A stretch of 64,000 nt of DNA from a virus: the IMG/VR virus record IMGVR_UViG_3300021960_000059, positions 1 through 64,000 of that record, one strand, 5' to 3'. The translations under genes and the position numbers were made by a program. Under the pieces are notes generated by a model that worked only from the letters and a program-made list of their open reading frames with translations, ran no database searches and had not been told where the DNA came from. Within the stretch, counting starts at the first letter, position 1. Each line of letters starts with the position of its first letter. This document shows, in pieces, positions 1 through 6,017 of the stretch.

Positions 1-117
1 TACCTTCACTTCTGGTTCCGGTTGTGACATCAGACTGCAACCACTCAGGGAGGTTAGGGTCAGGAGTACCACCAGTGTCTGCAACAATTGACCGCCATAG
101 TTTTGCTGTCGCACCAT
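1..117 (-). CDS. o-spanin-like (Rz1-like) lipoprotein nested in the i-spanin gene, partial
   Basis: In the +1 frame relative to the i-spanin, an ATG at 117 opens a frame that stays open to the window edge (39 codons). It encodes a basic N-terminus (MVRQQNYGG), a hydrophobic stretch (LLQTLVVLLTLTSL) and the lipobox L-S-G-C with Cys27. A Pro/Glu stretch (QPEPEV) follows, typical of short outer-membrane spanin lipoproteins. This is the classical embedded Rz/Rz1 arrangement of lambdoid phages, in which the two proteins fuse the inner and outer membranes at the last step of lysis. It implies a Gram-negative host. Its end lies outside the window. Confidence 0.7.
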   Translation of the reverse strand, partial: MVRQQNYGGQLLQTLVVLLTLTSLSGCSLMSQPEPEVKV

Positions 118-442
118 TCATCCTACCTTCTAATTTTGCCGCATCTTTCATTGCGTCTTGCACTAAATCTAATTGTCTTAATTTGTTTCTCAAGTCGTCA
201 CCATACTGTTCTGCCTTTCGCAGTTTTTGCGACAACTCGTTCATCAATTCTTGATTCTTTTCCATCTCATCTTTCATGAGGTCCATACTTTCATTCGCAG
301 TATCGATAGCAACCTCTAACTTCGCATTGTTCTCACGTAGTGTCTCGATACGTGCTTGGGTGTCCTTGTAATACCACATTGCACCGTACCCTACCCCACC
401 AAGGATTCCGAGGATAATGATCAGTGCGTAGAGTTTAATCAT
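1..442 (-). CDS. i-spanin-like (Rz-like) lysis protein, partial at the window edge
   Basis: The frame is open from the ATG at 442 to the window edge, so the C-terminus is missing. Residues about 4-22 form one hydrophobic N-terminal membrane segment (starting MIKLYALIIILGILGG). A long charged, heptad-like region follows (KDTQARIETLRENNAKLE, then MKDEMEKNQELMNELSQKL), as in inner-membrane spanins that bridge the periplasm. The start overlaps the upstream stop in an ATGA, implying translational coupling. The call rests on architecture and on the lipoprotein frame nested inside it; no sequence-level homology to lambda Rz was tested. An alternative is a generic membrane-anchored coiled-coil protein. 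Confidence 0.65.
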   Translation of the reverse strand, partial: MIKLYALIIILGILGGVGYGAMWYYKDTQARIETLRENNAKLEVAIDTANESMDLMKDEMEKNQELMNELSQKLRKAEQYGDDLRNKLRQLDLVQDAMKDAAKLEGRMNGATAKLWRSIVADTGGTPDPNLPEWLQSDVTTGTRSEG

Positions 443-912
443 TTTGTTATATTAAACCTCAAGTTCTCATGGTTCGGATAGTTGACTACTACTGGACCCT
501 CTGGACACATATAATCGATGTGTACTAACAGTGTTGCCTCACCCTCTGGTATCATGTGTTGATGTTCCTCGTCAATCGTAAACGAGTATCCGAACTTGTC
601 GATCTTATCACTCGCAGGTCCAGAAAATTTAGCAATGCTTGGTGTTGCTGTGTGAACCATATACTTGCTGTCTTTGACTTCAAGTTTGAATCCTTCAACC
701 TTACAGTCATCTCTGTGTTTTTCTCTTGCAACAATTACATCAAATGTGCCGTCTCTTGGACCATCTGAAACTTCAAAGTGTTCTGGTGCCCAAGTAAGAA
801 TATCTTTACTCGATAACTTATCCCACATGGTGTATCCACCACCAATCATAGCAAATGATGCTGTCACTACACCAATACCTTTTGTTATATTTTCAACATC
901 AAAACTAATCAT
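439..912 (-). CDS. Conserved-type single-pass membrane protein next to the spanins
   Basis: 157 aa. Residues about 10-30 (ITKGIGVVTASFAMIGGG) form one likely membrane segment near the N-terminus. A soluble, mostly polar domain of about 120 residues with a few Cys (CKVEGF, DYMCPEG) follows, probably on the periplasmic side. It overlaps the spanin start by 4 nt (ATGA) and the upstream gene by 4 nt, so the three genes are translationally coupled. The place next to the spanins suggests a lysis or envelope role, for example a holin regulator, but no diagnostic motif was found. The function is unknown. Confidence 0.55.
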   Translation of the reverse strand: MISFDVENITKGIGVVTASFAMIGGGYTMWDKLSSKDILTWAPEHFEVSDGPRDGTFDVIVAREKHRDDCKVEGFKLEVKDSKYMVHTATPSIAKFSGPASDKIDKFGYSFTIDEEHQHMIPEGEATLLVHIDYMCPEGPVVVNYPNHENLRFNITK

Positions 913-1316
913 CTTTTTTTATTCTTCCAAGCATCCATAAAGGATTCGACTGCCAACTCTGGGTTTGGTGTCTTAAAATTCTTCTTACGCATGATCGTCT
1001 TTGCAACGAGTTCCAACTCACCGTTCTTGTAGTTCAGCACGAACGGCATATTGATGTCCGTCTTCATATCCTTGATGACTGCCTCTGCGTCCGGTCCCAT
1101 CGACGGAATCTTCTTACCGTGTTTTGAGAATGTCTGCTTGAACAACCGTGTCAGTTCTGCAGATGTGATCTGCTTCTTGTTGCGTTCGTCGTTGACACGA
1201 TCTAGAAAGTGTCGTGTGAACTCAACATCAATACCAACCTTTGCAAAAAGTTTATCTGCATACTTCTCGACTTGATCGAGGTCAGACTTAGTGATAAACT
1301 TTTCAGTCAGTATCAT
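909..1316 (-). CDS. Conserved phage protein with an F-T-x-H-F-x-x-R-x-N-x-x-R motif
   Basis: 135 aa, predicted soluble. The striking segment is FTRHFLDRVNDERN (about residues 33-46). This His/Arg-rich pattern recalls small RNase-toxin folds and is common in short cyanophage-type proteins. The rest (QITSAELTRLFKQTF, then a basic C-terminus ending WKNKKR) gives no further clue. It lies in a tightly overlapping run (4 nt with each neighbour) with the membrane protein and the 187-aa protein, so it is probably co-expressed late. The biochemical role is unknown; the RNase-like reading is only a suggestion from the motif. Confidence 0.55.
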   Translation of the reverse strand: MILTEKFITKSDLDQVEKYADKLFAKVGIDVEFTRHFLDRVNDERNKKQITSAELTRLFKQTFSKHGKKIPSMGPDAEAVIKDMKTDINMPFVLNYKNGELELVAKTIMRKKNFKTPNPELAVESFMDAWKNKKR

Positions 1317-1876
1317 TTCAATCCCATCTGCTTCATGAAGTCTTCACGTTTTTTCAACTCTTTTCTTTTTGCTTGTGCCGCAAGATATCGTTTCAAGAAT
1401 GCCTTCATTTCCTTTTTACGACCATCTCCTTTCCAATTTGCTTCATCATCACCAGTACCTGCAACTGACGCACCAGTAGAATTCGCAGGGGCATCCTCTT
1501 CCAACAAATCTTTTAAACTTCTATTAGTAGTGTTTTCTAATTCTTTCATGGTCTCCATCCAACCTTCTACTAGTTCTAATTCTGTGTATTTTTTTTGGGG
1601 ATTAACAGATTCTTTAATTAAAAACAATGCCGCGGCATACGATCCTAGTCGAGATGAACCACCGGGAACCTTTTCAATTAATTTTTTAATATTAAAAACT
1701 AACCGATCAAAGTAACCATATGCTTCCTCTTCTTCTTTGGTCTCAACTTTTTTATCAGTTCTTTTGCCCTTTTCGTCAATCAAACCAAGTTTATATGCAT
1801 CAGTTTTATTGAAGGGAGTTGTCAGTCTTTTGAGAAACTGATAAATGAGAATTAAATCTACTGCCTTAGTTGACAT
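1313..1876 (-). CDS. Conserved T4-like marine phage protein, unknown function
   Basis: 187 aa. The N-terminal half has a conserved-looking block (LILIYQFLKRLTTPFNKTDA, then KLGLIDEKGKR). A helical middle (SSRLGSYAAALFLIKE) follows, then an acidic linker (LLEEDAPANSTGAS) and a Lys/Arg-rich coiled C-terminus (KKEMKAFLKRYLAAQAKRKE). The LLEE-D linker resembles the LxE head-protease motifs of the neighbouring large proteins, so processing is possible but unproven. Position downstream of virion genes and overlap with both neighbours suggest late expression and a possible virion role. I recognise the type from marine T4-like phages but know no assigned function. Confidence 0.55.
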   Translation of the reverse strand: MSTKAVDLILIYQFLKRLTTPFNKTDAYKLGLIDEKGKRTDKKVETKEEEEAYGYFDRLVFNIKKLIEKVPGGSSRLGSYAAALFLIKESVNPQKKYTELELVEGWMETMKELENTTNRSLKDLLEEDAPANSTGASVAGTGDDEANWKGDGRKKEMKAFLKRYLAAQAKRKELKKREDFMKQMGLK

Positions 1877-2264
1877 TTTCTGTCTGCCTTATAATTTTTA
1901 TGATACCTTCATCTAAAGAAACATTTGTATCTTTAATTTGATTTCCATCTATCAAACCAACATCTGTTGTCCAATAATTTAACCACATCAAAAATGGTTT
2001 CAAACAATCTAAATACTCTTTTAATTTTAAAATCAACATACGAGTCATCGCACGAGGTTCAAACATATTATATAAAACGATCAAGTGATTGATGATTAAT
2101 CTATCTTTAAGTTCGCCCGTCTCTTTATATTTACGAAAAAGTCTTTTTATATACCTAATTTTTTTCAAATCATCATGAAATTCTAACACATCCATACAAT
2201 GTGGATTTGTATAATATTTCATAGCAAATAGTTGAAAGTTACTTTCAGTCAAATTTTCAAACAT
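1866..2264 (-). CDS. Conserved T4-like marine phage protein, unknown function
   Basis: 132 aa, basic in the middle and predicted all-alpha. Distinctive segments are NFQLFAMKYYTNPHCMDVLE near the N-terminus, then a basic run (KKIRYIKRLFRKYKETGELK) and IINHLIVLYNMFEPRAM. Such proteins recur next to tail and virion genes in cyanophage-like genomes. The start at 2264 lies directly behind the 366-aa virion protein gene (1 nt apart), and its 3' end overlaps the next gene by 11 nt, so it belongs to the same late transcript. No enzymatic motif or membrane segment is visible; the function is unknown. Confidence 0.55.
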   Translation of the reverse strand: MFENLTESNFQLFAMKYYTNPHCMDVLEFHDDLKKIRYIKRLFRKYKETGELKDRLIINHLIVLYNMFEPRAMTRMLILKLKEYLDCLKPFLMWLNYWTTDVGLIDGNQIKDTNVSLDEGIIKIIRQTENVN

Positions 2265-2265
2265 A

Positions 2266-3366
2266 TTATGATACTATTTTTAATACTCCAGTTATTGTTG
2301 CATCAGATCCTGATTCGTATACCAAATCACTTATCTGTGCATGTGGCACAGTAAACAGTTGAGTACCAGTTGTTGTACCACTAATCCCATTTGCGAACGA
2401 TGTTCCTTCAGATGTGTTTAGTATTTGTAATGGATGTACAGATGTTTGATTGTTTATGAATTCGTAGGTAAATCCTTTATACAAATATAAAGTTTCATTA
2501 TCCGTAGTGCTTTCAGCACCAGAACCCGTAATAGACCATGCGTCACTTGATCCATTCAAATCAAATGTAAACGATGCGTGAATCGAATTTTCTGGTCTAA
2601 ACCGAGGATTGGTATTCGCAACATAAGCATTAAAGTTTGCATTAGAGGCAAAGATATCCGTATTTGCCATTTGCAAATATTGTGCAAGAGTCGAACCCTC
2701 AGTAGTTGCCAATGTAGTTGGAACTGATACTGCGTTCGAACTAAATGCAGTTGCAGACGCAGTGACATCTCCAGTTAATGCGACCGTTGATGTTGCACCT
2801 AAACGAGCGTTCGCAAGTGTTTGAGTATTTGCAACTTGCATACGATCATTAATCAGAGTAGTCAAAGATGAAGTGATCGATGCTGACTCATCCGCAAGAT
2901 CTTGTTCACTTACACCAGAAACAACTGCTGATGCGTTTGCCATTTCAAGATAGTTAGGGAATCTCAAGTTTGTGTTTGCCATATACTGAGCAAGGTTTGA
3001 TGAGATAATTCCAAACAAAGCTATGGTATTTGAAACCTCCATCTTATTGTTAGCAATTGCATAAGCATTCGCAACTTGCATCCGGTCATTAATCAATAAA
3101 TTAGCATTAGCGACTTGATATCTATCTTGTATTTCAGTCAATACATTAAAATTACTAAGAACTAAATTTGCAGAAACAGACATTGTTGTTCCCGTAAACG
3201 TAGTGTTTGCTTTAAAAGCAGTTACTGGAACAACGTTCGCAAATAAGTTGGTCATAGTAATTTTGTTAGAGGTTGCAGTGCCTCCAGAGGTAGTGACTAC
3301 TAAAAAAGTAGCATTACCATTCAAGTCATCGGTTGCAACAAGGTCAGTGACCTTCTTATCTGCCAT
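2266..3366 (-). CDS. Fibre-like virion protein with VANT repeats
   Basis: 366 aa, rich in Ser, Thr, Ala and Asn, as in phage fibres. The first ~260 residues carry a recurring unit ending in VAN/MAN: DRYQVANAN, DRMQVANAY, NKMEVSNTI, NYLEMANAS, DRMQVANTQ, QYLQMANTD. The last ~100 residues form a compact domain (LYLYKGFTYEFIN, then HPLQILN and FTVPHA) resembling the cupredoxin-like modules of cyanophage fibres. It lacks the C-terminal Cys-His-Met cluster seen in the fibre at 61944-64000. That fibre shares the same repeat (YLQVAN). Probably a tail-fibre or head-fibre component; the exact position on the virion is unknown. Confidence 0.65.
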   Translation of the reverse strand: MADKKVTDLVATDDLNGNATFLVVTTSGGTATSNKITMTNLFANVVPVTAFKANTTFTGTTMSVSANLVLSNFNVLTEIQDRYQVANANLLINDRMQVANAYAIANNKMEVSNTIALFGIISSNLAQYMANTNLRFPNYLEMANASAVVSGVSEQDLADESASITSSLTTLINDRMQVANTQTLANARLGATSTVALTGDVTASATAFSSNAVSVPTTLATTEGSTLAQYLQMANTDIFASNANFNAYVANTNPRFRPENSIHASFTFDLNGSSDAWSITGSGAESTTDNETLYLYKGFTYEFINNQTSVHPLQILNTSEGTSFANGISGTTTGTQLFTVPHAQISDLVYESGSDATITGVLKIVS

Positions 3367-3378
3367 CGTTTATTCCTC

Positions 3379-3720
3379 TTAGTTTTCTTCTGGTAATAAT
3401 CCAGTATCATTAGCATCATCATCACCAGTCATAGAACCGGATGCAACTAATACTTCATAATGCACACGACCCGCACGACCACCTGTGCCTTCTTTACGTA
3501 ATACCCATCCTGAATGTGGCACTGCGTCTGCTTCTGTGTCACCAGTGTTTGCATATGCCATTTCAGTTGTATCCACTCCAAACACCCCGACCTTAAGGTC
3601 AGTGATGAATGCATCTTCTGTTGTACTACCATAAATGTGTTCTGAGTTTGAGACCCCTAGTACATTATTTGACCATAATGGGTATCCCGCCTCACTGTCT
3701 GTCATTGTCCATTGTGCCAT
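3379..3720 (-). CDS. Small virion structural protein of cyanophage type
   Basis: 113 aa starting MAQWTMTDSEAGYPLW. The C-terminal half has the block SGWVLRKEGTGGRAGRVHYE followed by VLVASGS, a pattern I associate with small structural proteins in T4-like cyanophage virions. It is preceded by an exact late promoter (TATAAATA at 3754-3747), consistent with late expression, and is followed after 12 nt by the VANT-repeat protein. The surplus of Gly, Thr and Asp and the absence of charged helices suggest a beta-rich fold. The location on the particle is not known. Confidence 0.6.
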   Translation of the reverse strand: MAQWTMTDSEAGYPLWSNNVLGVSNSEHIYGSTTEDAFITDLKVGVFGVDTTEMAYANTGDTEADAVPHSGWVLRKEGTGGRAGRVHYEVLVASGSMTGDDDANDTGLLPEEN

Positions 3721-3745
3721 TGTTATTCTCCTATTGAGTTATCTA

Positions 3746-6004
3746 CTATTTATACTTTTTTTCTGCCATCTTAATTGCAGTCATCTTCATTACTTGCTCT
3801 GCTCGATTACCATATTTTGCAAAACGAGACAAGTCAAACGACTCCATGATACGATTTACTTCCTCATCGAGTTTAGGATCGACTTCTACTTTTGTCTGCT
3901 TTCCTGTTTTCCCGACAACTTTTTTCTTTTCGTCTTCTTTGTCAGAAACTTCTTTTTCTGCATCATCTTCTGCTTCATCAGCATCTTCGTCTTTTATCGC
4001 TTTGGATACTGTTTTGCGTCTATTGTGTAGATATTCATCAGATCCATCTACATCACCATCATTATCGATATCTTTGTCTTTGCGATCTTTAAACTTCTTC
4101 TTCAATGCTTTAGGTTGGACTTTATCTAACCCTTCTCCATCGTCAGACTTATCGTTAGTGTTGTCTTCTTTATTAATCGACTTACCTTCCCAGATTGCTC
4201 TGAGTGTGTCTTCAAGAGACATTGTTTCTTTGACTTCTTCTACCAACTTAACAGTGACATCTGAAGATTTGAAACTGTGAACTTTCATTTTTTTAGATGC
4301 TTTTGCAATTGCATCTTTCTCATTCTTTGCCGTGACGGTTTCGCGTCCTGCACCTTTGATGTCCACTTGATATGTTGCTTCTTCTAATTCTTCAAACACA
4401 GATTCAAAGAGTTCGTTTGTTTGTTCTTCATTCATTTCTACTTCCTCCGCATAGTAGTCTGCAATTTTCTTAGGTGAGTCAAAGAACTTCGATCCTTTCT
4501 CACCTTTCTTAGACATGAACCATCCACCTGCACCGTCATCCAGATCACCAGATGCGACTTCTTTGTTGCCAACCATTACAAGAGCAACACCGTCGCCCTT
4601 AGTGACAACTTTGGTCTTACCCTTGGTTGCGAGGACACGCATTGCTTCGTCCAGTTCCATTTCAACTGACTCTTTCTTTGACTTGATTTGTGAAACCTTT
4701 GCCATTGCTTTCTTGAAAATACTTGGATTATTTGTTTTGATTTCTTTTTCCAACTTGTTGACCGCATTCATTTCTGCACTGGTTGGTTTGTAGTTTTTAT
4801 TCTTCTTGAACTTAGAGGTCACAGCATTGACTGTTTTTTCTAATGCGGCAGATACTTTCCCATCAGTTTGATGGTCTAACATTGCCAGACTCATCGCAAC
4901 CACAGGTAATGACATACCCATACCTAACATTGCACCGAATATTTGGAGTGTTGGATCAATGTTTTCGTCCAGTTCAACAGACTCCTTGTACATGTTCAGT
5001 TCGTACTTCTTGTTGTCAAGATTAGCAACTTGAATCTGTACACCCTTCTTGCCATCCTTGCCCTTCAAACGATAAGAGTTTGTCTTACCTGCAGAAGGTT
5101 TACGAGGACCGGATGCAACCTTGTCGTCAATCTCTTTTGGATCAATCTCAATTCCAAACTTCTTCTTTGCATAGTCATACGCATGCTTCATCGCAGACGA
5201 GAAGTCCTTGTGATATAAGTCGTATCCAGAACCACCGGACTTCGATGGATCACGATTTGCTTCTTCTAGTTCAACCTCTTCCTTGCTAAAACGATTTCCA
5301 ATCATCTTCGCACGTGCGTCGTTGTGTCCCTTAGACCAAGCAGTGTACTCTTTCGTACCTTTCTTGTTAGGGTTGTCGTCGTAACTTACCTTCTTCGCAA
5401 CTGCTTTCTTACCGTCTTCGTATGCTTTTGCTTCAGCAGGAGTCTTGTATGCTTCGTCCAGTTCGACTTCTTCAAAAACAACAGGCATAGATACAGTTGC
5501 TTGTGTCTTTGGATCAAGAACTGTCATACGTTCTTTACCTTTAGTGTCGTTCTTATAATCTTTTGAAACTTTCTTGAAGTTTGCTTGTGAGATATGAACC
5601 TTACCGTCTTTTACTTTGTAGTCTCTACCGGAAAGAACTGCTTCTTCAAGTTCATCAAGTTCTTCCAACTCTTCTAATGTAAAGTCTTCAATCTTAAACC
5701 CACCACCTTGGACTGTTACTTTGATGCCGTTGTTACGCATAACACTAACAATCTTTTCACGAGGTGAAGTGTCTAAGTCCATCAGATCACGCGCAAACTT
5801 TGAAGTGACACGAGGAGACTTCTTACTTGCGATTGCTGACATACGGTTTGCGAATGCTAAGAAATCGTTCTTATCCATGCCACCCTTTGTCTTTGCATAT
5901 TGCGTTAGTTCTTTTGCCGCACCTGCATAGTCTGCCTTAGAGACATCAAATGGAGGGTTATCTTTTTTTTCTGCCATCATTCTGATGGTATTTGCTAAGT
6001 TCAT
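3746..6004 (-). CDS. Modular polyprotein with repeated LxE|A head-protease-like sites (putative capsid cargo)
   Basis: 752 aa. Short domains of about 60-120 residues are separated by acidic linkers that end in an LxE motif, mostly followed by Ala: after residues 121 (LEE|A), 184 (LDE|A), 248 (LEE|A), 347 (LDE|N), 453 (LDE|A) and 542 (LEE|A), with a weaker MNE|E at 526. The typical linker reads EEVELDEA. T4-type prohead protease gp21 cuts after Glu in L/I-x-E sites, and this phage's capsid protein carries LLGE|A at residue 60. Residues about 349-377 are hydrophobic (IFGAMLGMGMSLPVVAM). The C-terminal third is very acidic then basic (DNDGDVDGSDEYLHNRRK, an EF-hand-like loop). I infer a precursor that is packaged and cut into peptides; no module has a known enzyme motif. 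Confidence 0.6.
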   Translation of the reverse strand: MNLANTIRMMAEKKDNPPFDVSKADYAGAAKELTQYAKTKGGMDKNDFLAFANRMSAIASKKSPRVTSKFARDLMDLDTSPREKIVSVMRNNGIKVTVQGGGFKIEDFTLEELEELDELEEAVLSGRDYKVKDGKVHISQANFKKVSKDYKNDTKGKERMTVLDPKTQATVSMPVVFEEVELDEAYKTPAEAKAYEDGKKAVAKKVSYDDNPNKKGTKEYTAWSKGHNDARAKMIGNRFSKEEVELEEANRDPSKSGGSGYDLYHKDFSSAMKHAYDYAKKKFGIEIDPKEIDDKVASGPRKPSAGKTNSYRLKGKDGKKGVQIQVANLDNKKYELNMYKESVELDENIDPTLQIFGAMLGMGMSLPVVAMSLAMLDHQTDGKVSAALEKTVNAVTSKFKKNKNYKPTSAEMNAVNKLEKEIKTNNPSIFKKAMAKVSQIKSKKESVEMELDEAMRVLATKGKTKVVTKGDGVALVMVGNKEVASGDLDDGAGGWFMSKKGEKGSKFFDSPKKIADYYAEEVEMNEEQTNELFESVFEELEEATYQVDIKGAGRETVTAKNEKDAIAKASKKMKVHSFKSSDVTVKLVEEVKETMSLEDTLRAIWEGKSINKEDNTNDKSDDGEGLDKVQPKALKKKFKDRKDKDIDNDGDVDGSDEYLHNRRKTVSKAIKDEDADEAEDDAEKEVSDKEDEKKKVVGKTGKQTKVEVDPKLDEEVNRIMESFDLSRFAKYGNRAEQVMKMTAIKMAEKKYK
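3747..3754 (-). promoter_or_regulatory. T4-type late promoter overlapping the end of the polyprotein gene
   Basis: Exact TATAAATA on the minus strand, 27 nt upstream of the ATG at 3720. It is made from the last codons and stop of the upstream gene (TAT AAA TAG). It should be read by the gp55 sigma factor encoded at 39762-40331. Confidence 0.75.
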
Positions 6005-6017
6005 AGGAATTTACCTT

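Noticed and set aside
3635-4280. Plus-strand frames opposite the 752-aa polyprotein
   Set aside because: Shadows of the acidic, lysine-rich coding sequence; no start signals.
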